Shown here one piece after another: positions 43,187-53,072 of a DNA stretch of 64,000 bases. How positions within the stretch are numbered: the first letter of the stretch is position 1; each line of letters opens with the position of its first letter. The notes under the pieces were generated by a model. The model was not told the DNA's origin. It ran no database searches and was given only the letters and a program-made list of their open reading frames with translations. The position numbers and the translations under genes were made by a program. Source of the stretch: Micrasema longulum (taxonomy: Eukaryota; Arthropoda; Insecta; Trichoptera; Brachycentridae); the NCBI GenBank assembly GCA_022494885.1, contig JAGVSM010003823.1, positions 62,001 through 126,000 of the forward strand, written 5' to 3'.

Positions 43187-44340
43187 ATGTACTTGCAACA
43201 TGTTACAAACATGATCGCGCAAACCAGCCGCGCATGCGCAAGTTATAAAATGCGAACATGGTCACATCGTCGCTTAACATCAGGTGAGATAGTGACCAAA
43301 CGCAGACCTATAAAGATAAAATCCCGGCAGTATCTAGCATCAGAATTAAACATTAACAAATTGAGTAAAATGTTTAAGGCTCAAGCAGACCCGGGTTGCA
43401 CAGTAAAAACTACGTATTTTAGGAAAAAAAATAAAACTGCATTCAACATCGGACTTGGTTCTCTAAAATCTGACCAATGTTCCAAGTGTTTACAACTTGG
43501 GGAAAAAATAAAATACGAAAAAGATATTGGAACCAATTATTATAATTAAAAAACGAGTGATAAACTAAAAGCGAAAACGTTTTTTAAAATGCTACAAGAG
43601 AAATCTAGAATGCTGACATTATCTTTTGATTGTCAAAAGGACCAACCTTTGCCCAAGCTTGCAGATCAAGCTGAGTATTATTCACGCCAATTAAATATGT
43701 ATACTTTTGCAGCACTTATTGGTACCTCGCACTCTTAATTAACATCCGACAATAATATATTTATTTATGCTTGGACAGAGGATCAGTTCGCCAAAGAATC
43801 CAACGAAATGGCGAGTTCAGTCTTCCGTCTTCCGTCGATTTTGATGGTATTACCAATCTCCGACTTATGGCTGATGGATGTGGAGGACAGAACAAGAACT
43901 TTACCCTTATCGGAATGTGTACCAAGTGGTTAGACAGTAATACGCATTCCGTAAAATCAATAGAAATAATATTTCCTGTGGTCGATCGTTCCTTCCTTCC
44001 AGCGGATAGGGTTTTTGCAGGAATTAAAAAAAATAAAGATGTAGGATATAATTGTAGATCCAGAAGACTACAGCAACATTTTTTTAAACATGGAAAGGTA
44101 CACAAGCTGGGGGCTGAAGTAAACATTTTTGACTGGAAGTCTGCCATACAGGGATTCTTAAACCTCTAAGTCAGTGGCATTTGAAATTTGCCTCTAACAA
44201 AAGGTTTGTATTAACTAAAAATATGTCTGGTGTTATAACAGTTGCTGGAAAGGCTCATTATAAAGTTGATTTGTGTATGTCCAAAAAAATATTAAAATCC
44301 GAGAGATCGCCGAGCCAAATTATCCTCATTAAATAAAACT
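43187..44340 (+). pseudogene. GQNKN-type transposase-like pseudogene
   Basis: Frames in series: RRLTSGEIVTKRRPIKIKS, GLGSLKSDQCSKCLQLGEKI (zinc pair), MLTLSFDCQKDQPLPKLADQ with AEYYSRQLNMYTF, then RLMADGCGGQNKNFTLIGMC, PVVDRSFLPADRVF, HKLGAEVNIFDWK. The D-x-C-GGQNKN block is typical of an arthropod multi-copy family (resembling the domain DUF7869) thought to have an RNase H fold. That fold is inferred. Frameshifts at about 43549 and an internal gap near 43740 break it. The C-terminal end is readable to about 44340. Confidence 0.55.
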
Positions 44341-44344
44341 GCAA

Positions 44345-44700
44345 AAATTAAAAAAGAAAAGTTAAAGATGTAAACTTTCTAATCATTAAGCACTATGATG
44401 ATAATTGGTGAAATTTTGAGTGCTTGCTGAATTACAAAAACATCATTGATAACTTTCAAGACATAGAAGATGCGGAAACTGAAGAAGACACGAAATTATT
44501 TTGTACAACAATCGAATGAATAAACGACCTCATTGTATAGCTTAAATCATTTTGGTAATAGATTTTTTTTTATTGTACAAACTATTTTAGTATTTTTTAA
44601 TTTAATTTGCATCGTATAGCCGTACGATTGAAAAGTGAAGCCGTACAAAATGAGAACACGGCCGCTACTAAATCAGTATCTGATCAAGTAATAAATTAAT
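44345..44700. other. No gene seen
   Basis: AT-rich stretch between the GQNKN remnant and a hAT copy. Confidence 0.35.
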
Positions 44701-45640
44701 GCACAAATTTAGTTTCTATTTTCTATAATAGACGACATAGATTTTAAAATTTTGCTGAAACTGATTACAAACATAATGCCCGTTTATGTAAAAAAATCTG
44801 GAACAACGTTCAATCAATGGCCACAGAACTAAGATATAAAATGGCTAATACATTACAAGGCAAAATGTTGTCCCTAAAAGTTGATATTGCGTCCATAGAA
44901 ACAAGAAGTTTCATGGGCATCCATTGTCAGTACTCTGAAAGGTCCTATCGTTTTAAAGAATTAAGCTGTAACTGAAATTTTTCAGCGGCACACATCTGAT
45001 CGTCTGAAAAATATTTTGTTGCTAGATCTTCAAAGGTTCCATCTAGATACACAACAAATATATTACATTACAACAGATAATGGTGCCAATATGGTAAAGA
45101 GGACGAAATTAATAAATGAAGCTCGCACAGATGTCATCCAGCAGCCAGGACATCTCGGAATATAAACTTGGATTATGATGACTTACATTCCGATTCAGAT
45201 GTGGATACAGAAATGAAAGGAGGGAAATCGAGAATATGACAAATAGAATTCAAGAAGATCTTCAGACACAATTTGATAACATTGCAGTTAGGCTAGATGA
45301 GGAATCTGATTATTCGATTGGTATTGTTAGATGTGCAGCTCATAAAACGCAACTAGCTCTTCAAGATGCATCTAACAACTCAAATACTCGCAATCTACGT
45401 TTACAGTGTAGAGCTTGTGCGACGTCTTAGAACCCCACAATTTGTTAGGATAATCCGTGAAAATAATTAAATGATTCCTAAATTAGATTGTGCCACTAGA
45501 TGGCATTCTGCAATCGATATGGTAGAATCATTGATTTCACTAAAAGAAATATGTACCGCTGATGAACGCTTAAACTTGCCAACAACTTCATGGAAATCTT
45601 TAGAAGGTTTTTGCTAAATCTATGACACCTGCTGTAGAAG
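44700..45640 (+). pseudogene. hAT transposase fragment, copy 2
   Basis: Broken frames include SLKVDIASIETRSFMGIHCQ, LHLDTQQIYYITTDNGANMV (the TTDNGANM block of hAT), EDLQTQFDNIAVRLDEESDY, GIVRCAAHKTQLALQDASNN, LRTPQFVRII and LDCATRWHSAIDMVESLISL. From 45250 it is nearly identical to copy 1 at 39835. Multiple stops are present; it is inactive. Confidence 0.65.
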
Positions 45641-45729
45641 GCAAGAAACATTTGGGGAAATTGCTAAAACCTTTGACCTACCAAGTCAGGAGTAAGAAAG
45701 GTTTTCCAACGTTACAAGGAGACCAAAAA

Positions 45730-46010
45730 TACAAAAACTACCACAAAATCCGGCCGAAAACTAAAGGTTATACCACAATATGAAAGAAGAATTTGTCAAC
45801 TTGCCCTACAGGATCGCCGTCAAACAACCTTAGATATAAATAAGGTCCTTAAAGCTGCTGGACTTGATATTACCGACATAACAGTTAGGAAAAAAATATG
45901 CAAGAATCGATCACGAGCAAGAACACATAGAAAAAAAACCTTACCTGAACATAAATCAGAGGCAAAAACGACTGGAATGGGCTGCAACGTATAATAATAG
46001 GGAGATAGTG
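45730..46010 (+). pseudogene. Tc1-like transposase N-terminal fragment
   Basis: YERRICQLALQDRRQTTLDI then NKVLKAAGLDITDITVRKKI, the paired HTH region, then KPYLNINQRQKRLEWAATYN, the Tc1 start of the catalytic domain. It decays before the first catalytic D. A separate frame at 46200-46390 (CQSRMGAALCNKAAKETLGQ) belongs to something that I cannot name. Confidence 0.6.
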
Positions 46011-46381
46011 CCATTGGATATGCACTATCTCCCTCTTCTTATACGGGATATCCCTATTATAATATCGGGACATCCTTGAAGTTCATCAAAGCAAAGGATT
46101 TAGGAAAGGCAAGGACCAGTTTGCCGGAAAGTGATGGATCCTTTTCAAAATGTGTAGCTCAAAGAAGCATGGAGTTGGATCGATGAGATGTCCAACTAGT
46201 TAAGTACTACGTTGAACCGACAGCATTGGAAGATTTACCCGTTTATAGCATGGCATGCACGTTCTTTTCGGAGAATATTGGGTCAACATCAAAATATTTT
46301 TTTGATTATTGCCAAAGCAGGATGGGTGCTGCTTTATGTAATAAAGCAGCGAAAGAAACTCTCGGGCAAGCAGACTGTCCC

Positions 46382-46638
46382 TTATGCATAGCAGTGAGAC
46401 CACAATCCACATTCTTTGATAATGTTCTCTATATCTTTGGTGTAAAAGAGATAGAGGAGTGGTCCGAGTACTGACCCTTGAGGCACTCCTGTAGTCACCC
46501 GAAAGTTGGTTGAGCTTTTACCCTGGAACACAACTGCATATTCTCTTTCATTAAGATATGAACTGAACCACATATGTGCCTGATCACGGATACCATAAGT
46601 TTTCTCCAGACGTTCAAGCAAAATATTATGGTCTACAG
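46382..46638 (-). pseudogene. CR1 RT fragment interrupted by a hAT element
   Basis: AVDHNILLERLEKTYGI, then [40 protein letters not shown] and [14 protein letters not shown] on the - strand. It matches the CR1 copy at 8170-9404 and extends its 5' side. It stops abruptly at a CAGGGGTCTCCAA end, so the hAT inserted into it. Confidence 0.7.
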
Positions 46639-48711
46639 CAGGGGTCTCCAAACTTTGAAGGCCATAATGATTTTTTCAGTTTGTTCCAAGGGCCAAACCA
46701 GTTTTAATTTTTCTGCCCTTAACTATATTTCTAGACTAGAATAGTCAAGTGCGCGACCTAAGCAAACTTACGCTTTTTTGCATTTCAATTTTTATTGTGT
46801 ATTGTCACTTAACGACATCTAGTGGCGAGTAGTGGTACTATGTATTGTACTATGTACTATCTATTTCAGCTACCCGCTAACAGGTGGCATTAGTCGTAAT
46901 GAAATATTTGGAATTACCGCGTTGGTTCGAGAAAGTTCTGGTTCTGGCTAGTGTATTCCGATCACTTCGAGATGGCAGTAATTGCATAATAAAAGGCTAG
47001 CGGCGCAACCGCGAGTCAGTCTGCGTAGGAAAGGCGAAGGAAGTGAAACTGTTTATTGTGAAATAAAGTAACACTCGTGCATAAAAGTATTTTGATTTCA
47101 TTTATTGTTTTTATGTGTGATTTGTTAGTATGGAAAAGAAGCGAAAAATCGACAGTGAATGCAGAACGTTCCAAGATAAATGGAACTTTCAGTATTTTGT
47201 GATTGAGTCCAGTAATAAGGCGCTATGTTTAATTTGTAATGAAACCATAGCTGTTCTCAAAGAATATAACATTAAACGACACTATGAATCGAAACATCTT
47301 CAAAATTACTCCAAGTATACAGGAAGTTTGCGGACGGAAAAATTTGAAGATTTGAAACGCGGACTCAAATCGCAGCAATCTTTTTTTTACCAAAGCGAAT
47401 ACTGAACAAGAGTCTGCAACTGGCGCCAGCTTTCGTGTGGCTCTTGAAATCGGAAAACGTGGCAAACCATTCACCGATGGAGAAATGATAAAAGAATGCT
47501 TGATTGCAGTAGCCGAAGAAATATGCCCCGAAAAGGTAAATTTATTCAAAAGTGTCAGTTTGTCAGCAAACACCGTGGCTCGGAGGGTGCAAGACACCGC
47601 AGAAAATATATCATCTCAACTGTCTGACAAAAATGGACATCATGAGTGGTTTTCTCTAGCATTGGATGAGTCAACGGATGTATCAGATACTGCTCAGGTG
47701 TTGATTTTTATTCGCGGAGTAGATAAAAGCTATGAAATGTATGAAGAACTTCTTAATATTGATAGTATTCACGGCACGACAACTGCCGTGCCGAAAATGC
47801 CATTAATAAAAATAACCTTCGATGGAAAAATTTGAAATCTATTACAACTGATTGAGGCAAAAATATGTGTGGTAAAAATAAAGGAGTGGTTGCACTTGTG
47901 TCAAAGGCCGTAGAAAATGATGGTGGTTCAAAACCATTAGTCTTACATTGTATCATTCATCAACAGTCCTTGTGCGGAAAATGTTTGGATATGTATGAAG
48001 TTCTAAAACCAGTCATATCAGTTGTTAACTTCATCAGATCCACTGGGCTGAATCACCGACAATTCCGCGAGTTTATTCAAGAGGTTGGAGAAAATGACTT
48101 ACCATATCATACTGCCGTACGCTGGCTTAGTTGCGGAAAAGTCCTTAAGCGCTTTTTTGAACTTCGAGCAGAGATCGATTTTTTTTTAATGAGAAGCAGC
48201 GCCCTTTTGCCGATTTAGAAAATAGTGAATGGATGTGGAAGTAGGCATTCTATGTCGATTTGACAAATCATATGAACGAACTGAATTTGAGATTGCAAGG
48301 AGAAAATCAGCTTCTTCCTGATTTATACACCAATATCAAATCCTTCAGGCAGAAAATAATACTATTTCAATCGCAATTACGTAAAAAATGTTTCACACAT
48401 TTTAAAACATGTGAAATATTCAGCCACACTACAGAGACTGAATTTCCCGTCGATTTTGCAATCGAAACTTTGAGTGCTTTAAAAATAAATTTTGATACTC
48501 GTTTCTCAGATTTTGATGTCATTGCTAATAAAATTAATCTTTTTCAAAATCCTTATGATTCTGACATTGAAACCCTGGCTCCGGAAGTCCAAATGGAAAT
48601 TATTGATTTACAGTGAAGTGATATGATTAAGAACAAATATAAAAATTCATCTATGCTGGAATTTTATAAGAGTCTCCCACTGGAACAATTTGATAATTTG
48701 CATAAATTAAT
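46639..48711 (+). mobile_element. hAT element (GTF2IRD2/ZBED-like), 3' truncated
   Basis: The left end CAGGGGTCTCCAAACTTTG at 46639 is a hAT terminal repeat of the type found with this transposase group. The 3' end is missing: the sequence runs straight into 155-bp satellite at 48712. Confidence 0.7.
47130..48711 (+). pseudogene. hAT transposase with BED finger, pseudogene
   Basis: ATG 47130 opens a BED-type finger: ALCLICNETIAV-x-KEYN-IKRHYESKH (C-x2-C, H-x4-H). After a frameshift in a T8 run near 47381 the frame continues SFRVALEIGKRGKPFTDGEM, ICPEKVNLFKSVSLSANTVA, WFSLALDESTDVSDTAQVL (first D), then a TGA near 47852 and MCGKNKGVVALVSKA, VLHCIIHQQSLCGKCLDM, HTAVRWLSCGKVLKRFFEL and TNHMNELNLRLQGENQLLP. 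The order is that of GTF2IRD2-like hAT transposases. The C-terminal dimerisation block and last acidic residue are absent. Two stops and frameshifts make it inactive. Confidence 0.8.
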
Positions 48712-49005
48712 ATGTTGAATTTTAAATGTGATTATAAAATATTCAATGAGTCCTATATATAAAGAAAACAATAACACCCTTCTGAAATATTTTTAGGTTT
48801 CGGAATAGTGATACAATGGCACTTGATCTGCACGAAGGAAACGTTTTTAATCGGGAATAAAAATAATTTGTTGAATTTTAAATGTGATTATAAGAGATTC
48901 AATGAGTCCTATATATAAAGAAAACAATAATACCCTTCTGAAATATTTGTAGGTTTCGGAATAGTGATACAATGGCACTTGATTTGCACGAAGGAAACGT
49001 TTTTA
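48712..49005 (+). repeat. 155-bp satellite, left block (about two units)
   Basis: The units run TGTTGAATTTTAAATGTG, TATATATAAAGAAAACAATA, CCCTTCTGAAATATTTGTAG, CACTTGATCTGCACGAAGG and AAACGTTTTTAATCGGG. The block ends in mid-unit at AACGTTTTTAAT, after which the mariner region begins. Confidence 0.75.
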
Positions 49006-49289
49006 ATGTGTACGAGTTGAGCATAGCCTTTTAACTAGAGCACCGGCCGGAAGATGTAGCCATATTCCGCGCCCACTTGATAAACGTATTGTGAGTGAGT
49101 GAGACAACATCTACCGAAAGGTCTTAATTGGTCGCATAATACAGACTGTTACTTGTTGTCACTTGTTGTCCTTCGCTACCCGTTGTGATCACACGTTCGT
49201 TTTGTTTTGCTCTACTAACTACATTCTCAGTTTTCTGCAAATTATTGAGTCGGAAGTGATATGTGACTGAACTTTTTACAAGTAGTAAC
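49006..49289 (+). other. Upstream of the Tc1/mariner-type gene, no end found
   Basis: This stretch should hold the promoter and left terminal repeat of the transposase element. I found no convincing inverted match downstream, so the element ends are unset. Confidence 0.35.
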
Positions 49290-50366
49290 ATGTCGAGTCA
49301 TCCTCGAAATGAATTTTCAAGTCAACACGTTGCTGATATGGTATTTGTTCACGGGTTTTGTAACGGAAATGCCGCAGCTGCTGTTAGAGAATATCGAAGA
49401 AGATTTCCAGACCGAGTTGCGCCAAATGTTCGGACTTTCGTCTTTACATACCTAAGATTAGCTGAAAACGGGATTCGAAAACAAGCAGTCGAACATTCTC
49501 GGCTATTGTCGCCTCAAGATGAAGAAGAGATTCTCAGCATGATTACCAGAGATCCGAGAGTTAGTGCGAGGAGGATCGCTGCAAGACTACAGTTGTCAAA
49601 ATGGTCAGTTTGGAGAGTACTCAAGAGAGAAGGCTTACATCCTTACCATTTTCGAAGAGTTCAGGATATTCATGAGCCTGATTATGTTGCAAGGGTGACA
49701 TTTTGCTCTTGGTTTCAACGGCAGCTACGGCAGGACACCGACTTTTGGAAAAAAGTCCTATGGACAGACGAGGCAACATTTATGAGGCGGGGGATTATTA
49801 ATCATAGAAATGACCACTTGCGGTGTTCTGAAAACCCGCATGCAGTTCGACCGATTACTTTTCAACACGAATTCAGTGTGAACATGCGGGCCGGAATGAT
49901 CGACGGAGTTTTAGTCGGCCCGGTTGAGCTACCTCCAAGATTAAATGGGCAAGGATTTTCGGAGTTTTTAAGAACAGAGTTTGCAGATTTACTCTTTGAT
50001 TTGCCTCTCATAAACCGCCGCAATATGTGGTTGCAACTCGACGGAGCCCCCGTACACTTTGCGCGAAGTGTACGTGGTCATTTGGATGGGGAGCATTCTC
50101 CATGGATAGGACGTGGAGACACTGTCGCGTGGCCACCACGATCACCCGATTTAACGCCCCTGGATTATTTCTTCTGGGGTACAATGAAGCAAAAAGTTTA
50201 CTTTCATGCGTCCGCGACTCGGGAAGAACTCGTGGAAAGGATCCGTACCGCCGCGAATGAAATACGAGCTGCCACAGATATGTTCCGCCGCTCAACACAA
50301 CAAATTGTTTTAAGAACAACAATGTGCATTACAAACAATGGAGGACATTTTGAACAGCATCTTTGA
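49290..50366 (+). CDS. Intact Tc1/mariner-superfamily transposase
   Basis: ATG 49290 opens 358 codons to a stop at 50366, with a poly(A)-like AATAAA near 50391. An N-terminal HTH part (VADMVFVHGFCNGNAAAAVR) resembles the DUF4817 domain, followed by a second HTH (RRIAARLQLSKWSVWRVLKR). The catalytic residues are all present: WTDEATFMRRG (D1), WLQLDGAPVHFA (D2), SPDLTPLDYFFWGTMKQKVY (D3), with 40 residues between D2 and D3. This is not the DD34D spacing of true mariners, so it belongs to a sister group found in insects and annotated as Tc3-like. Nothing breaks the frame. It may be recently active or domesticated. Confidence 0.8.
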   Translation: MSSHPRNEFSSQHVADMVFVHGFCNGNAAAAVREYRRRFPDRVAPNVRTFVFTYLRLAENGIRKQAVEHSRLLSPQDEEEILSMITRDPRVSARRIAARLQLSKWSVWRVLKREGLHPYHFRRVQDIHEPDYVARVTFCSWFQRQLRQDTDFWKKVLWTDEATFMRRGIINHRNDHLRCSENPHAVRPITFQHEFSVNMRAGMIDGVLVGPVELPPRLNGQGFSEFLRTEFADLLFDLPLINRRNMWLQLDGAPVHFARSVRGHLDGEHSPWIGRGDTVAWPPRSPDLTPLDYFFWGTMKQKVYFHASATREELVERIRTAANEIRAATDMFRRSTQQIVLRTTMCITNNGGHFEQHL

Positions 50367-50369
50367 GTT

Positions 50370-51010
50370 TAAGTTATGTCCCATTTCTTTAAATAAACAA
50401 TTGATTGTGTTATTTTGATGTATTAAAAGTATAAAAGCAGTTTGTATTTTATTACCTCCATTTCGACCCATGTTAGAGTTGTATTAGATAACATTTGGTA
50501 CTTAAAGTAAGGACTTATGGTAACAATTTTAGTGTCATTTTGTAGATAACAAAACTAGCTGTAGAAATAGCATAAAAAAATTACCACTCAAAGGACTAGT
50601 TTTTGAATGATGTGCGAAAATGCACAAAAAAAAATTGTTCGCATATTTTTTTCTGTGTTTGAATGTTTTTAGGTATGTTTGACCGTTAGTATCAATAAAA
50701 TTTGTTTAGTAGGAGCTAGAACAATATGTTATCGTGCGAATAACACCAAATTTATTGTTCTGCGATATTTACGTACTCAGTTATTGAAATTTTTATACAT
50801 GCACTAGCGTAATCGTAACGTTAAAATACAAATGGCGGCCATTTAAATGGGGGTGAGGTAGGTCATTGTGGGGGAGTGGATTTGTCGATAAAAATACTCC
50901 ACCTAAATATCGGTATGTCATGCCCGTCCATATTGTATACCACTAACTGTACATCCCGTGAAAAATATGAGATTCAATTTAAAAACGAAACTTCCATTCA
51001 TTCCATAAAA
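50370..51010. other. 3' flank of the transposase, no gene seen
   Basis: Contains AATAAA at about 50391; otherwise nothing recognisable. Confidence 0.4.
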
Positions 51011-51880
51011 TGAAAATCAAATAGTTTGTTTAATTCTTTTTTTGAATCGTTCGTTGATGAATTTAATTACATCTTTACTCGAAAGACAATTTCAACAACT
51101 AACCGTCTAGTTTTTAGTGAGTGGGAAACAGTTGGTATACATAAAAGTAGGCAAACACTGTATGAACTTTATAATGAAAGACAATATAATGGTTGTAATG
51201 AATTTAAAGAGCGTGTAAAAAGATATTCCAAAATGTTGAAAACAGTTTGCGGATTAGCTAAATCTCATAACTTAAGTTCCAAAATCAAGAATAGTTTTAA
51301 AGAAATAAAATCGACGTGGAACATAATTAATATTTATTATTAATTATGTTCCATGTCGATTGAAAAAACAAAAACACGGAATAATGAATTTAACTTAATT
51401 ATTGAAAACAAATCTATTAATCTTGACTCAGATATAGCTATAGCTTTTGAAAAATTATTCACTAATATTCTTAACAAAATCTATAAACTCCTCCATCATC
51501 GTAAATTAATCTACGTCAAGAAATAAATTTAAGGATAAATTAAAGAAAAGCTTCTTGACATAATTAACATTAACTGTATTTTGAAAATGGAGATGTATGT
51601 TTAATATGTGCCTGTGTTTATAAATTTATAAATTTTGTGTTTTTATTTAATATTTTTTAGTGTTATATTTTCTCAATTTTTAAAAAATTGTTTCATTTTT
51701 TATTTATTTTATTATTACTTTGTTTTGCATTTATTGTTTCTTTTTTATGTTATTTTGTTAACTTGCCAAACACAAGAGCCAGACTCTTTTTTGGCAAGTT
51801 CAACCTTACGTGTCCCATTTTTTTACTGAATGTATTGTTAATTGTTTATTTATGCTAATAAAGGTTTTTATTTTTTTTTT
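51010..51880 (+). pseudogene. LINE with EN-RT linker and 3' end, internally deleted
   Basis: 51026-51343 encodes the linker between endonuclease and RT: WETVGIHKSRQTLYELYNER, FKERVKRYSKMLKTVCGLAK, KIKNSFKEIKSTWNIINI. It goes on at 51361 with KTRNNEFNLIIENKSINLDS and AIAFEKLFTNIL. The RT domain is missing. 51510-51880 is the C terminus and 3' UTR, as at 13740-14175. A 21-bp inverted duplication at 51308-51360 splits the frame. Confidence 0.65.
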
Positions 51881-52253
51881 AAATATGAAAAATCACAACA
51901 GAGTTATTCTTAAAAAATAATGTTCAAGAACGTAATGTGAATTTTAAATGTGAGAGATTCAATGAGTCCTATATATAAAGAAAACAATAACACCCTTCTG
52001 AAATATTTGTAAGTTTCGGAATAGTGATACCATGACACTTGATCTGCACGAAGGAAACGTTTTTAATCGGGAATAAAAATATTATGTTGAATTTTAAATG
52101 TGATTATAAGAGATTCAATGAGTCCTATATATAAAGAAAACAAAAATACCCTTCTGAAATATTTGTAGGTTTCGGAATAGTGATACCATGGCACTTGATC
52201 TGCACGAAGGAAACGTTTTTAATCGGGAATAAAAATAATATGTTGAATTTTAA

Positions 52254-53072
52254 GGGCCTATTTCACCACCTCTGAGTAAAGTATTGAATAACTAACCATC
52301 ACATAACTTAGGGCCTATTTCACCACCTCTGAGTAAAGTATTGAATAACTAACCATCACATAACTTAATCTGATGATTAATGTCCCGATTACCGAGCAAC
52401 GGTTTCACGACCTATGAGTATCCTTTAATTTGCTAAAAAGATACTTTGTGTGGCAACGTCGCATTTAAACGGTCTAGGCTCACGTCTGACAACATGACAA
52501 CGTCTACTGCTAGCTTTCGTGTGTTGTTTATTGTATTCGTTCATTACTTTGGGAGTCGCACGTGTTTTTTAAAAACTGCATTATAATGGAGAATAAGCGC
52601 GAAGGGATGTAAACTTTAGTACCGAGGAATGCGAAGTACTAATAAATTTAGTTTTGCGCCACAAAAATGTGATTGAAAATAAAAATAGCGACAATATTTT
52701 GTGGAAAGAAAAAATTTCCGCGTGGAAATCAAAAGAAGCGGAGTTTAACGCGTGCTCCAAATCCAACCACTTTCGGTCTTACAGAAAATCGTCCACAAGC
52801 TCTATCAGTTCCATAATTTATAAAAACACACACTTTCCAAACTAACAAATCGAAACACAAACCCTCTTTGCCGGCTGTCAAATTGTTTTGCCGCCATTTT
52901 ATTTTTTCTCTAGGTTATGATTAGCAGTTAATCATAGGGAAGAGCTTTGAGTAGTTTACTCAGGGACTTACTCGCCGAATAGCGCTACTTAGCGGTGGTA
53001 AAACAGATTATTTGTTTTACTCGACGAGTAGTTCTAATCAAGACTTTACTCAGAGGTGGTGAAATAGGCCCT
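52254..53072. mobile_element. PIF/Harbinger-derived element with TAA duplication
   Basis: It starts GGGCCTATTTCACCACCTCT and ends with the exact inverse, AGAGGTGGTGAAATAGGCCC at 53072. TAA flanks both sides (52251-52253, 53073-53075), the 3-bp TWA target of PIF/Harbinger. The first 57 bp are present twice in tandem (52254-52310, 52311-52367). It is 819 bp and inside a satellite unit. Confidence 0.8.
52587..52845 (+). pseudogene. Remnant of the Harbinger Myb/SANT-like accessory protein
   Basis: Frames read FSTEECEVLINLVLRHKN with VIENKNSDNILWKEKISAWK and SKEAEFNACSKSNHF. W and the spaced hydrophobics fit the Myb/SANT-like domain of the small protein that Harbinger elements encode for nuclear import and end binding. 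The reading stops after about 85 codons. The transposase is absent. Confidence 0.55.

Noticed and set aside
46200..46390. A host gene exon
   Set aside because: The frame (CQSRMGAALCNKAAKETLGQ) has no splice sites and sits between transposon fragments; I could not name it.
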